A DNA stretch of 64,000 nucleotides from Drechslerella dactyloides. Its lineage: Eukaryota > Ascomycota > Orbiliomycetes > Orbiliales > Orbiliaceae. The position numbers were made by a program, and so were the translations under genes. The notes under the pieces are model-generated. The model saw nothing but the letters and a program-made list of their open reading frames with translations. It did no database searches and was not told the DNA's origin. Below are positions 33,712-45,690 of this stretch, one piece after another. The first letter of the stretch is position 1; each line of letters opens with the position of its first letter. The DNA lies in NCBI GenBank assembly GCA_020064725.1, contig JAGTWJ010000006.1, positions 2,232,001-2,296,000 of the forward strand, read 5' to 3'.

Positions 33712-34228
33712 GTGGGCACGATAGTATACAGAAAAGACCCTCTATGCGGCTGCATCGTAAAGACTTACGACCTCGCAAACAAAGAAGCAGAGGAGATGTT
33801 TGAACATGAATACCAGATGTAAGATGCCGCCCTGATTCGATTTTTCAACGTTATCCTTTCATCAACAGAGTCAGACGTTTGTATAGATACGAGAAATCGC
33901 ACCTCTAAGGTCTTAGATCCCTCGCCTATACATCAAGGGACACATTATGGGACTTATTGTGTTGCTAGTCCTGGAGGATTGTGGCGAGGCACTTCGGGAG
34001 GGCGTCAAGACAGTTGGATCGAAGAAGGCCGTACTGGAAGCTCTGCGACAGATCCGTGCAAAGGGGATTGTGCATGACGATCTATCTCCGAGGAACACTG
34101 TCTTCAACCTGCAAGAGCCCCCGGAGAACGCATTTCGCCTCATAGAATTCGGTTTGGCGACGTCCAACGCGGCAGAGCGCGAACGTCAGAATGAAATGAT
34201 AATGGTAGAGGCGCTTGGCCTGTCTTGA
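33712..34228 (+). pseudogene. Broken protein-kinase-like fragment
   Basis: Two pieces of a kinase-like fold. The first, from 33712, reads an N-lobe-like strand with an invariant-Lys-type VKTYDLANKEAEEMFEHEY and stops at TAA 33821. The second, about 33945-34228, reads LEDCGEALREGVK, then a catalytic-loop-like GIVHDDLSPRNTVF and a metal-binding-like FRLIEFGLA (Glu for the Asp of DFG). Fungi have many such orphan kinase-like proteins. The joining stretch 33822-33940 contains stops and frame changes and the C-lobe is missing, so I consider it dead. No introns could be found that repair it. Confidence 0.55.
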
Positions 34229-35186
34229 TTCGACTGACCGGCTGGCATCTCCATTGTGGGCTTTCTATCATGTTATGGTTCTCCCTCGACCTTTCGCACA
34301 ATAATCTTCGAGCTTGGAAGTAGGAGGTCTCACAGGCCAGTGACACCAACACAACCTAGTGTTGTGCGAAGGGATATGGAGATGTTAGAAGATCTACAGC
34401 AGGCTTGTGAGCCGACCTTACGAGACTGGATCTGCAGGACAGTGTTGACGAGTCACATAGCAGCGTCCGATTTGGCGCTACTTTCGAGCGGTTTAGGAAC
34501 GGTCCAGCTGCCCCAAAAGAAAATCATCTCTCCTCCCCTTCATCTACTCCAGTTTCACTCATCTCTGCCATAAACCTTCCGGCCCGCCCATCTCGACTGT
34601 ACCTCCATCTACCCTGCTCCCTGCTCTCTCCATCTCTCAGCTACTGTACTTCTTTTCTTCCTCGGACGTTGCCACACTACCGGAGGCGCCTATCGGTACC
34701 TTTGGGACTGTTCTTCCTTTCACTGGAAACAGCACCAAAAGCAGCGACTACACCATATCCTGAGCTACGGGATTAACGCTCGTCCTCCATCAGTACTGAG
34801 GTCTTGCGTCATTTGATCTCAAAGACAAGCCATCCAGTCCTAGCTTGTGAGCTAGAATCAGTACGTTTGAAGATTCCATATTATACTCCTGCCATTCTCT
34901 AACACTCCCTAAGCAGAAGCCAGACCTTCTACACACCTGGAACGATCCGGTTAAAACTCGCCGGGGAATTGTTGCCAACGACTTGAATTGCATCCTAGGG
35001 GGAGCCATAGAATGCATCACGAAGAAGACTACCAGTCTTCGGCGGAGCTTAGATCTTTGCGAAAGGGCCCCGATCCTTATAATACCGATGCGAGAAATTT
35101 TTGTAGGTCTTCCCCTATAGCAGTCTAGGCGTGGTCCGTCTTGTTATACTCGAAAGACTCGTGGCTAACAGTTCTCCCAGCCGGAG
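34229..35186. other. Intergenic, contains a segment repeated at 39.4 kb
   Basis: No supported gene. About 34650-34715 resembles 39390-39455 (see repeat entry). Confidence 0.4.
34650..34715 (+). repeat. Segment similar to the leader of the 39519 gene
   Basis: A run containing TTCTTCCTCGGACGTTGCC and CTATCGGTACCTTTGGGA that aligns, with substitutions, to 39390-39455 (TTCCTCCTCGGGCTCTGCC and CCATCGGCACCTTTGAG). It may be an old duplication of a leader or coding end; only two copies seen. Confidence 0.4.
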
Positions 35187-35983
35187 ATGCCGAACTCCCT
35201 GAGGGGGAGGGGCCGTACGGCTCATGCGAGAGTCTTCACAGCAATGACCTCGGTCTCCCCATCCACCTTGGTGCGGCGAGTGACATGGGGGTCGGCCGTC
35301 AGCGGCAACGCCGGTGTTCGAGCCTTCCAGAAGCTGCAACGAAAGAAGATGCTCATGGAGCTGACCAGCGAAGAACTCACACCAACTTACGAAGCAGTAC
35401 CCCAGAGATTCCCGTGTTGCACATGCGGGGAGGATCAAGCGGTTCTGGGCCAGCTCCACCACGCCGAAGCAAACGATCTAGTAGTAACAGTCACATTCAA
35501 ACTCCAGACTATCGAGATCCTAGCGCCGGTGAGATGCTGTTGGATATTTTCAGCGATGATTCGATTGAAACCTCTAGACTTGGACATCCGGGATCTTCCG
35601 GAGGGCCTTCTGATGGCTGGCACTGGAAGAGAATCGAAGACTGGCCGTATTATATCAAGATGCGACTCGAAGCAAATGGCATAAACACGGAACCCTCGGA
35701 GCAATTAGTGGAGGATGCAACCTCCATCTATACTTGCCAAGTCGACGGCAACTGGGGAGTCCTGGTTGAAGACTTAGAATGGGGCCTCGTCTCTTTTCCT
35801 GGATACACTCTGAAGCAGGTGTACGACTTGCTTCCGAAGGTTGATATAAGTGTGTCAGGTCTAGATATTCTAGGCGAACTGGAGGCATTGGGGGGCAAGG
35901 TGATCATCGAGGAAGATCCGAAGGCTTTAGAAACGGGGCTAAACGAGAACTTGGAGTGGCTCAAGTATCTTGGCATGAGATGA
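35187..35983 (+). CDS. Uncharacterised protein, gene structure uncertain
   Basis: The well-supported part is the open frame ending at TGA 35981-35983. It encodes a low-complexity Ser/Pro/Arg region with PVLHMRGGSSGSG (about 35411-35450) and then a compact acidic domain with aromatic residues (WHWKRIEDWPYYIKMRLEAN...). The frame extends back to 35141 but without an early ATG. An overlapping frame opens at ATG 35187 (MPNSLRGRGRTAH...) and runs to about 35680, so the true gene may start there and switch frame through an unrecognised intron near 35390-35420. No domain I recognise; no signal peptide or membrane segment in the C-terminal part. Confidence 0.5.
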
Positions 35984-36947
35984 CATAGTGGGTTTTTTTT
36001 GAGGGACTGGTGCTCGTGTAGACCACCTAGTGCCCAGAGCATTTGACAAATGAGCCAACCATAAGGAACTCAAATGCCACGCATCTCCATATTGTCAATC
36101 GAGATGATCGTACCAAGATGATCATAGGAGGATCATATATCTAGCCTGGGCATATTTGTATATAAAAAAGGACTTGTCCAAGCTTAGCGAATGTCATCAT
36201 CATCTCTCTCCATATCCATGATATATATAGATACTATCCAAGCAAAAGAGCAAAATACGCCGCCTAAGTTGTCTCGGATGCGAGGCGCCTTTCTTTGGCT
36301 GCGCAGAATCCTAAGCTTCACTCGTTAATAAAATCACCTGGAATACATACATAATATCTATTATATAGGTATATTTGTTTCGCGAGCCAGACTGCCGTAT
36401 TTTAACCGGCGAAGCAGTTTGGTTTACGAGACAATAGGTATATATGTCGATTATGAAAGTTCTGTTTAATCATGTGCACTTAGTCTTGAGGCTAGAAGCA
36501 CTAGGCTAAGCGGGATTATGCTGTGAGCTCGCTGTCCATAACAGCGACCCAGCGTTTCCCACTGAGGGAAGGTCTTGCGGAGAGACGCAGGTTCACCAGT
36601 TTACTAGGACAGCCGGCGTCACCCAGTTTCCATGTCCATAGTTATGAAATACGTAGCTTCTACTGGTGATATATGCTGCTCTTCTCGAGCGGCACGTTTC
36701 TTCGATGAGCCCGATTTCTTGGGTGTAGACGGCTTTCTGCTTGCAGCGGCCTGCAGCAAACTTCTAGACAAGCTTGGCGTAATCACAGTCTATCCTTCGA
36801 CGGCATCTTCCGCAGCAACAAAGTTATCTCCTCGGCATGGTTCTGCGTGATTTGCAACTCCTAGGATCCTGCACTCAAACCCGACTACTACACCCCTCCA
36901 CACCCGCAGAATAACCTCTCCCGGATCATCATTACCTCTACTTCACC
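35984..36947. other. Intergenic with a hairpin element
   Basis: Contains the hairpin element at 36375-36434 and AAGTTGTCTCGG at 36265, identical to the 12 bp at the left end of the 31739 element. The small open frame 36632-36850 shows no domain and is not called. Confidence 0.4.
36375..36434. repeat. 60-bp hairpin (MITE-like) element
   Basis: Terminal inverted repeats TTGTTTCGCGAGCCAGACTG and TTGTCTCGTAAACCAAACTG (reverse complement of the right end) differ only by transitions. Flanked by ATAGGTATAT on the left (36365-36374) and right (36434-36443). Same family as 31739-31812. Confidence 0.6.
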
Positions 36948-37672
36948 ATGTCTGCTTCTCAGAAAGTCGCTCCAAACCTCCCTTATAAAGCATCCGCTGC
37001 TACAAGTGTCGGCAAAACCACAAAGACGTCTAATAACAAGAATACCGCCGCTCCAGGATTCCCTGTTGTGGGGCCATCCATATTCTCCGCATCCACAGGG
37101 TCCTCTGACCCGTATGCCTCTGCACTCTCATCAGCGCATGCCGGCAGTCAGTTTACCCCACCAGTTCTCTACACTTCTACTCCAGGATACCCCGTCGAGC
37201 ATGTACCCATCACGGCGTTTCTCCCAGGAGCGACCGCGAGTGACCCTAGCGAAAGGGTCCCCCGTTTGAGTATTCCACCGGTTGCCACGGTTCCACGCGG
37301 GCTGTACGCTCCCGACGGTATGATCCCTGGCACCTGGCGTTGGGACCCTCGCCCGACTTGGGAGGCCTTGCAATTCTGGCTCGACGAAGATCAGATCGAG
37401 CCGGTGCATCGCAAAAACGTCGAGGCCTATCTTAACGCCTGCTGGAATGGTGGACAACTAGGGATGTTTTGGCAGGATGGGCGTCCTGTTGGCCCTGGGG
37501 AGTGCGATTTCACGAAGCCTTGGTGGCAGCCGGTAAGTGACAAAGCTATTGCCCACAGCCCCATATTCGGATCTATTGGGACTACCTCCACTAATTCTTG
37601 ATCCCACAGTATTCTTGTACTTTCGAGCTCGATCCTTTTGAAGTCGAGTTCCAGGTTTTTGAAGGGTGGTAG
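36948..37672 (+). CDS. Uncharacterised Pro/Ser-rich protein (two exons)
   Basis: Predicted 215 residues: exon 1 36948-37532, intron 37533-37609 (GTAAGT...CCACAG, branch CTAATTC), exon 2 37610-37672. Splicing replaces the read-through tail with YSCTFELDPFEVEFQ. The ATG sits in CACCATGTC, a good fungal start. The N-terminal half is disordered and Ser/Thr/Pro-rich. The C-terminal half (about 115-205) is Trp-rich and looks folded (PGTWRWDPRPTWEALQFWL, then NACWNGGQLGMFWQDGRPV). I recognise no family; no signal peptide, so probably intracellular. Confidence 0.6.
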
Positions 37673-39518
37673 GAGGTCGAGCTGTTCAGTGTCGAGGGGT
37701 TCGAGTGGTTCGAGATAGACATTTTTCCTGGCTCTGCCCCTGGTTAATAGATCCCTACCACCGTATACAGGACGGAGGTCGATAGAATGTATATATTGTG
37801 CCATTTGGTGTGCTTACATCTTGATTGCTGATACATGCGCGTCTCGCAAGCTAATTAATTAAACCGCCGAATCAATATAACGAGTTTGAACACCAAAAGC
37901 GAAGCGATGAATTCATGAACAATAATCAAATTTACACTGGTAACCTATTTTCCGCGAGTTAAGAGGAGATCAAGAGAAAATATACATCCTGGACGAAAGG
38001 AATATGATAGATACGCCACGTGTAAGGTCAACTATACCTATTTCCATTGAGGCGCAGTATTCTCATGTTACCGCCGACTCTTCTACAATTCTGAGAGGTT
38101 CTTGGGTCATAATATACACAAGACCTAACACAGCTGATAAAAGCTCTGATGTTTGAAGACCTCCCCAACTTACCCTTGAAAAATTGAAGAACTATATGTA
38201 CTAGTCCGAATAGATACACTAAAAAAGGCCCGAGAGGCTGGACGGCAAACAAGTATCAACCTCCTAGAGTATCTAAAACTGTTGCGAAATGCTGCCGAGT
38301 GGAAGAGAGGAGCTTCTTAGGGGAATTGACACCGTAAATTCCAGCTGCTTCATTTAGTACGTTAACGAAAGAAAATTGGGATTGGTTCGACGTCAATTCG
38401 AGCTATGGAGTCCATTATATTCATAGCATAACAAAAGTTTTGGCTGGGCTTTTAGAAACTTTGGTGGAAGGTTTAGTAGATGAGTATATCAACGAGACTC
38501 GCAGTGTAATGCAAGAAGTGTGGTCCAATATGGAAAGTCTCACTATAATAAAATACTTTATCAAGCCAGTATTTTACCAATATCCATTTTCTATAAAGAT
38601 GCACCCACTTTTTAAGTCTTCATTCTAGGTAAATCTTATATAGAACATAACTCTTAATAGTTCTAAAGGTAAGTCTGACTAATTTCGGATTTTCATACTC
38701 AGGAGAAAACCTCTTCCACTATAATTCAACTCACGTTCTTTAGAGGTCGCTTTACGATGACTCCGACGAGAGTTGAAAATGCATGGGCTAGTATAGAATT
38801 CTAACTTTGTTAAAATATATTAAAGTAGATTTGACTAAAATAATAAAATTTAAAATTTGAAGTTTATATTTGCTTGTGGTTGGGGTGTTGTCTGAGCCTG
38901 AGCGAGTTGGTTTGGTGGAAGTGGAGAGGCTTCTGGTGTGGAAGTTGGGATGCCTTGTTGAACACTGACTGGAAAGCCGCTAGCAATGCACAAGCCCAAG
39001 CCGATTGGTTGGGATCTGAAGGGTCAGCGGCTGGCGCTGGTTTTGATGAGGGTTGGTTAGCTCGCGGCGTTTGTGCGCCAGAAGCAGCATAATCTCTTCC
39101 GTTAGCATGTGCGGCGCTGAAGGCTCTGATTACCCAATTTCGTGTGCAATAAACACCTAATTTTCGATAGTTGGCAGCCCTTCTAGACTAAACCAAATAG
39201 CTCCGTGATTGCATCGATTGTTCCAGCTGACTTCGAACGGTAGGGTACACGTACGCATTATCTAGGCAGTATCTACTTAAGTAGGTAGTATCTTGTTGGC
39301 GAGCGGCGTGTCCTGTCGTGTGTTGTGTTGCTTTAGTTGGCACGCGCCTGCCAATTTAAAAAGGCAAATCTAACGCGCTCATCCCACTTGTCCTTCTCTT
39401 CCTCCTCGGGCTCTGCCCCACTCTCGGAGGTGCCCATCGGCACCTTTGAGTTTATTCAAATCTTCCGCTCGTCCAAGCTTTTCGAACTCGAAAGGGCACG
39501 ACAAACTACGACTACGTG
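37673..39518. other. Intergenic, no gene seen
   Basis: 1.8 kb. Short ORFs (38440-38628, 38874-39092) lack starts or domains. AAGTAGGTAGTATCT near 39275 recurs as AAGTAGGTAGGTAGTATCT near 60280. The last 130 bp is pyrimidine-rich and is the likely leader of the next gene. Confidence 0.4.
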
Positions 39519-40335
39519 ATGTCCACTGCACCGGGATTAACCATCGTGCTTCATAAGGTCGAAGCGACTGGATCGTTTGATCTCGACGGGGGCACTCCGT
39601 CCGATAGACCCGCAACGTGCCTGCTCGATAACACTGAGAGTTGCCGCCTTATCCCGGAACCCCGCACCCCCGTGGAAACGGCTTATCAATATCTGCGTCG
39701 ATGCGGAAACATCGCCGTTGTCAAGGATCTTCCAGCATCCCGCCCTCTGGATGAATTAGTCGACCGAGCCGCAAGAACCGAAACTTTGGAACAGCAGCAG
39801 TGTGAAGCGCACTTCGAGATCCGTCGTCTAGAAAGGGAGATGGACATCTTAACCCTACAAATCGGGCTTGGTAATTTACAGAACGGCGCGATTCGAAAAC
39901 TAAAAGGTCGCAATAAATCCACTTTAGTGACGCCAGAAAACAACCAAGGGCCATGCGCCGAAAGTCTCATCAAATGGGTCTCGCAATTCCAGCCGAAAGA
40001 TCTTCCTGCTATGACAGACCAAAAGCTGCGTGCAAGCGATCATGCTGCCCTTTCGGATATTGACGTACGTATTCTATCAATCCTAACATAATTATAACAC
40101 AATCTCACTTCTCTACTGACCTTAGTACGTCCGTGAACGCAACCATGCGGCCCATGAGGAATGGACCAGGCTTGCTGTCGTCCTCCGAAAGCCTGAATGG
40201 GACCTGGTGAGACAAAACTGGGAGAGAATTTTCTCCTATGTCACCGGTACGACTATCGACGAGGAAGACAAAACGAATAGGAGGGTTTCTGCGAAATTGG
40301 AATCGCTGCATATTAACGCGCAGTCGTCGGACTGA
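39519..40335 (+). CDS. Uncharacterised coiled-coil protein (two exons)
   Basis: Predicted 251 residues. Exon 1 39519-40064, intron 40065-40125 (GTACGT...CTTAG, branch TACTGAC), exon 2 40126-40335, phases compatible. Residues about 85-125 form a likely coiled coil (heptad-like LEQQQCEAHFEIRRLEREM). The tail RRVSAKLESLHINAQ is charged. No signal peptide, membrane segment or enzymatic motif. The leader carries a segment also found at 34650-34715. Located next to the helicase gene, whose 3' end faces it. I cannot assign a function. Confidence 0.6.
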
Positions 40336-40981
40336 CACGATGCTTTCATGCAAGTTTCTTCTATAGCAAAACTCGGTACTGGATCCTGTACGTCTTCTGG
40401 AAGTATCGTTTTATCCTGTAACTAAAGAGCAATCCGAAATCGATCGCTTCACCCCCTTTATCTGCTTCGTGTTCCGAGGAAGCCGAAAAGAACGTCGGCG
40501 ATCTGGTTTACGAGACGACATTGCGAGTGATATACCTGTATGCACAAGCCTGATATGCGGTGGGCATACCTCGACGCATCAGATTATACTCTGTTATAGA
40601 GTTCCCTCAAGATGTGATCCGTCGAAAGTCCGATTCTAGATATTACAGAAAGCGAGCGTCTTATTATCCATCAGTATCGAAACTAACTGTCTCCGTCTCT
40701 TGCCGCCTAATGATTTCCGAGAATATCACGGCTTGGGGATTCCTTCTCGGGCGCCAGCCGTACATGTTGCTGTCGGAGTTTATCTAACTCAGATACCAAC
40801 AGAAATGAGAGTAAAGGTGAAAAATCGATTCGCGATCAAGCCCCGATGATGATGAACAGGTGGTTCCTAGGAAGTACAACGAGACAGGCCTTCCCCGGCT
40901 AACCCCTACCACCGAGATAGCCTCATAGAGCCTTTCTCACCAGCCCCGCGCTATTTGATTGAAGTTGATAGCTTTACTTCC
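40336..40981. other. Convergent intergenic region
   Basis: 646 bp between the 3' ends of the coiled-coil gene and the helicase gene; no feature recognised except GGTTTACGAGAC at about 40504, the same 12 bp as in the right arm of the 36375 hairpin. Confidence 0.4.
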
Positions 40982-43728
40982 TTATTTCGGCTCGGTTAGA
41001 TCATTCTCTTCGTCGATATCAGCCATCTTGACGATCTCCCACTTGAATTTCGTCAAGAAATCGAACATCGCTCGAGATTTACGATGGCCCTTGGAATCCT
41101 TCGCCTAGATCAGAAGTTTGAGCATCAGCCGTGTATACGGTGGCACCGATCCGGGAACAATGCGTACTTACCGCTGCATGAATCAGCTCGTGATTGCCGA
41201 TAATTACTTGGCAGAGACGCGCCCGACTAATAGCGCAGCAAACACGGTGGGGGTCGTTAATAAAGCCTAAGTCACCGCTGTCGTTTCCTCGCACCATGGA
41301 TATCAGAATAACATCGCGCTCGTGACCTTGATATGAGTCTATAGTCGCTATGCTAAGGCCAGCATTAAGCCAGGCAGGGAATTCTTGTGATATCCTAGCC
41401 TTCAGGTCGAAAACTTGGGCTTGGTAGGGCGCAATGACTCCTACACTGGCAGCCGTTACTCCTTCTCTATCTGGTGTGGAAGAAATAATCTGCCTCAATA
41501 ACTCGAGGATGACATCTTGCTCAGCGACATTGCAGAACGAGGTACCTCGTCTACTCTCGAGTCTGTTAACATCTATCCAAAATGTTTTCTTTGTAAGAGT
41601 TTTGTTGATTCCCTTGATGAATTTGCTGATAACAGGCGCTTCAGCAAGCTGCAACGTCAGCTTTGTGTCATGTAATAGTACTGTGTTATGCATGGGATCT
41701 TTGATAAGTCCCAGCTTTCGCTGGTACCCGGTGTTATAGAATGTTTTGCGCAGGAGATCTGCTAGATCCGGAGCCATGCGATTATTGTCAGTTAGTCGGG
41801 TGACAAGACAGCCGGCTTGCTGAAGGCGTGTCAGCAGACTTCTCTTTGTAACCGCGTGGTTAGCTGGGGAGTAAGGTTGCAACTGTAAGCTATCCCCAAT
41901 AAGAATCACACTTTTCAAAAACTTTTGGTATTTTATTATGGGTCCGCAGGATTCGATTTCCGATATTGCAGCAGCTTCGTCTATAAGAATGACGTCCACT
42001 TGTAATGCATCGGCTTCTGGGAAATCTCTCATGATTATATCTGACGTTGCGAAGATGACTCGGAATTCATTCAGAACTCTTCGTCTTTTCGTTGCGATCG
42101 ATTCGTTCGACTGTTTCATCTTCGAGAGATGAGTATCCATCGCGAATCTCTGGAGTAGACTGTTGATAGCTTGCGATCCTGAAACTTCCGCCTTCCCGGC
42201 AGCAATTCTACCTTGCACGTACAACAAGTTCTTTTGATCCTCGTTGTCGAGTAAATTCACAACAGACATGAAAACTCGTTGCAAAGCAGTGTTCTGTTTT
42301 GTCGTAATAACGATCCTTCGATATGTGTGCGAGAACAAGACACATTTGGCAATAACAGCCGCAGTATGGGTTTTTCCTGTCCCCGCGGGACCTGTGATAA
42401 CAGCCAATCCGGCTGGAAGCGAGTCTGGGTCACAGAGTGCGTGAGTTGCAGCATTTTTTTGCACAGCATTCAAATTGCTTGATCCTATAACCGCCTGGAC
42501 TTTCTCTTCCGTCGAAAAGCTGGCGGTGCGATCAACGTGTGAGAAGATGATCGACGCAATCGGAAAACCGGTGCGGTTGCCCGCGGCTTTCATCATTGAG
42601 TTCAGAACATTCTTGTACTTTTTTTCATATTCTTTATCAAAACCAGCTGTTAATCTATCAATAAATGATTGGTATCAGTTCGTTGATCTTCGATATCTCA
42701 TGGTGATTGTGGCTGCCTTACTCGAAGTTTGCTTCCTCGTTTGAACTTGAGCTTTGAATAACTTTCCGGTTGGCTGCGGTAAGGCCAGGTAGCTCTAGCT
42801 TAAAGGAGGATGATTGCAAATACTCCTCCTCGATGACGGATTCTGGCCACTTTGCCATGGTCGTCGATCCATCAGGTAGCGAGAGTTGAAAAATTTGACT
42901 TGAATCTAGTCTCGTAAACAGTAATTGTTCGCACCTGGTTTCCAAATGCCGAACTTTTACCATAACGCCAGACTTGTCACTGGTATCTAGTTGGACGTGC
43001 ACCGAGCCACCGAAAGCCTTTTGGCACATTTTTTGTTTTTCTGAAACTTCGGCCAGGATTGCATCGTAATACAAACCTAGATAGTCAAGTTTGCTTACAA
43101 TATGGTAAGCAGGTTGATGCCGATTTTTGTCGTTACGGGCGCTGCTGAGGTCGGTTCGCCGGTCTTGCGCTAGTTGATCGAAGAAGGTATTCAACCTCTG
43201 CAGTAACATGACATGCGCCTCATTGCCGAAGTCCAGTTCGATCTCAGTTGCACATGAGATCATTTCGAAAAGATCCGTCCAAGGCCGGCTGTCGCCTACC
43301 GAAGGTGGCTCTATGATTTCAACCAGATCTCGGGCATACCCCAATTTTAAGCGACTTCCATTGAGCTCATGTGACTTGTACGCGTCGGGCTTGAAGACTG
43401 CACGGACGTTCTGATCGAAGCCCCTCTCGGGAGATTTCGTCCATTCAATTACGTAGGCCAAGCTGCCGTCCCGGAGGGTCTTCGTATCGCCTCGAAAATC
43501 CGACAGTTCTATCTTTCGGCCTTCTACGATGGCCCGCAGAAAGGTGTGTCTGCGAGTAAACACCAGGGGACTTATCGATCTGGGGGTTGCAGACTCCCCT
43601 AGCATCTCGGGTTCTCGGTGAGCGCCGTTCTCTTCCGCAGATGCGGGCTCGGATGCTCTAGTGGTTGGCGCGAGCGGCGGCTCGTGCTTTCTGGCGTTCT
43701 CCAAAGTATCATCTGCGTGAGATGCCAT
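40982..43728 (-). CDS. Superfamily 1 (UPF1-like) helicase, three exons
   Basis: Predicted 870 residues: exons 43728-42722, 42654-41172 and 41104-40982, introns of 67 nt each, all phases consistent. ATG 43728 (MASHADDTLENARK) is preferred over the upstream frame start at 43869. The N-terminal third (about 1-335) has no known domain. The helicase core has Walker A GPAGTGKT (424-431), Walker B ILIDEAA (about 558-564), GDSLQLQP (motif III), and C-terminal motifs APYQAQ, TIDSYQGHE (motif V) and AISRAR (motif VI). These place it with SF1B UPF1/DNA2-like helicases that move 5' to 3' on RNA or DNA. It lacks the CH zinc domain of UPF1, so it is not the NMD helicase itself; likely an accessory family member of unknown substrate. 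Confidence 0.85.
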
Positions 43729-45690
43729 GCTGACTAGTAGAATTAGCTTTCCAGGCCATTGAGGGTGCGACTTCATGGGCTTATAATCGGGAATAGGGTA
43801 GAGTGATAGAGAAAATCCAGCGGAGAAGATGACTAAACAATGATAGCTATGCCAGAGACTAGAGTCCAAGCATAGAGAGAGGCGCTTGTCTTACATCTAG
43901 GCTTGAGGAGCCGAAACCGTAACAGCGTACGCTATAACGATGATGTTTGAAAGGAGTAGTGAGGATAGTGATAGCGTCGTAGAAACCTACGAGGGAGAGG
44001 TCTCGGAGAGGAGACCGGGCTCTAGCTCTTCCGTGGGAGGCAGGAACTTAGTCAGATCAGCTTTCAGTACTAGGATCTTTGGAGTCTGTCATGCATATAT
44101 CACAGCACCTCAAGGTCATGTCAGCAAGGCGTCTAGTGCATATGATACCTTAGCTAGATAAAAGAAGGGGGTACTCATATACGAGCCTAGAATAGCGGGT
44201 GATTAACAAGGTGGCTTCAGCGCGTCGCCGGTTGATTTGTTGATTGATTGATGTGGTTGTTGGCTTTATCTTGCAGTCCTGTGATGAGGGAGGTTACAGT
44301 GCTGACGGCATAAGATTGGGTTAACTTGGGAATCATGTTCGGCCATCTGAGCACATCGCAGAACTCTAGAACGCTCCAGACAATTTTGGTAACCAGGCGA
44401 CTCTTATGATAAGGTACCATCAATATATCAGCTCCAGTTATATTTGGCATTGCTGCGTTCATAAAATGATAAGCGACTTTACAGCGAGGATCGATTCATG
44501 TATTCAGCTCCTGCTTGATGGCTCTCTTGCAACTCATCATGATAACGATGAACGATGTATCAACTATTAATCTGGAAATTCGACCTTGCGATTGCGCGAG
44601 TGTCATATCCTAGTGCTGCTGTAGCTATACGAAGTCATTCAACGCTGCAGCCCAAATCTACTCCAGCATAGTTTTTATTGGAACCTGTACTCCCGAAATG
44701 CGGTTGTGACGCTTCTCAGAGTAAAACTGGGACTCATATTGTCTCCCACTCGTCTTGCCAATTGAAATTGATGAACGAACGACTTCACATCGCCTGGGGT
44801 ACTATAACCGTACTGATCGACACCCACGAAATATTCCAAGGAAGGATGTGCGTTACTTGACGACCCTGAATATGAATATGACGGAGGCACATTGAGTATC
44901 TACGATAGTACTCAGTGAGCTCCATCGAACTCGCTGTATACAACGGCCAAAAGGCCGACAAAATTAACGATATTGCATATTGTAGCTATGCGTCAGCATA
45001 AACACTATATAAGTTCAATGAAATCATGGTCAAGAACAGAAGCCCTCAAGAACACTGACGCGGAATGTCCTCATAGCAAGCCCTAGTTCTCATCAGGTCT
45101 GAGCAAAGGTAAAGATAGTACATCAAGAACACCGTTTAAGACGCTGTTGTTCATTAAGTACTGTAGAACATTGTGCGCCTTCTTCGGAATGTAAGAAGTA
45201 AACCTAGTAAGTTGGGCTCCTAACGCACACCAGCATTCATATTATGCGAGCTTGACCATATATTAAGCTACCAGTCAGATATGCAACGCCAAAGGCTGGT
45301 TAAAAACGATCAAAAAGTATTTATATCCAAGATATCGGTGGTGTTAGAGATACACCAAAAGGTGTGCAGGGTTTTAAGCCGTACCGGGCACTGCGGTCGT
45401 CCGCGGTTCCGGGATTGGTAAATCCATCAAGCATAGTTTCCTGCAATGCCTATAAAATGTATACTGGTAAAGTGGCCTCATTTGGTGAGCGCATGAGTTT
45501 TAACCTAGATTCAAGGATATCCCTTTATATCCAGCAGTAAATCGCTCGAGGAGGTGGACACAGATGCATGCGACCTCAGCAGAATAGCATTCCGGGTTTC
45601 TCTCGTAACAGGGCCTAGCTTTTGACACCCTGCATCTCGGAAGTATGAACACAAAGTTCTCACGTTATCTTGAGTGAAACCCCTCTTCGC
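43729..45690. other. Intergenic, doubtful small ORFs only
   Basis: Minus-strand frames at 44217-44462 (81 codons, ATG) and 44675-44890 look slightly protein-like but share no domain and could not be spliced together convincingly. Otherwise nothing. Confidence 0.4.

Noticed and set aside
37690..37710. Tandem GGTTCGAG resembling a tRNA B box
   Set aside because: No A box, acceptor stem or anticodon arm around it; not a tRNA. No tRNA or rRNA gene was found elsewhere.
44217..44890. Two small minus-strand ORFs as a possible spliced gene
   Set aside because: No splice pair connects them in frame and neither has a domain.
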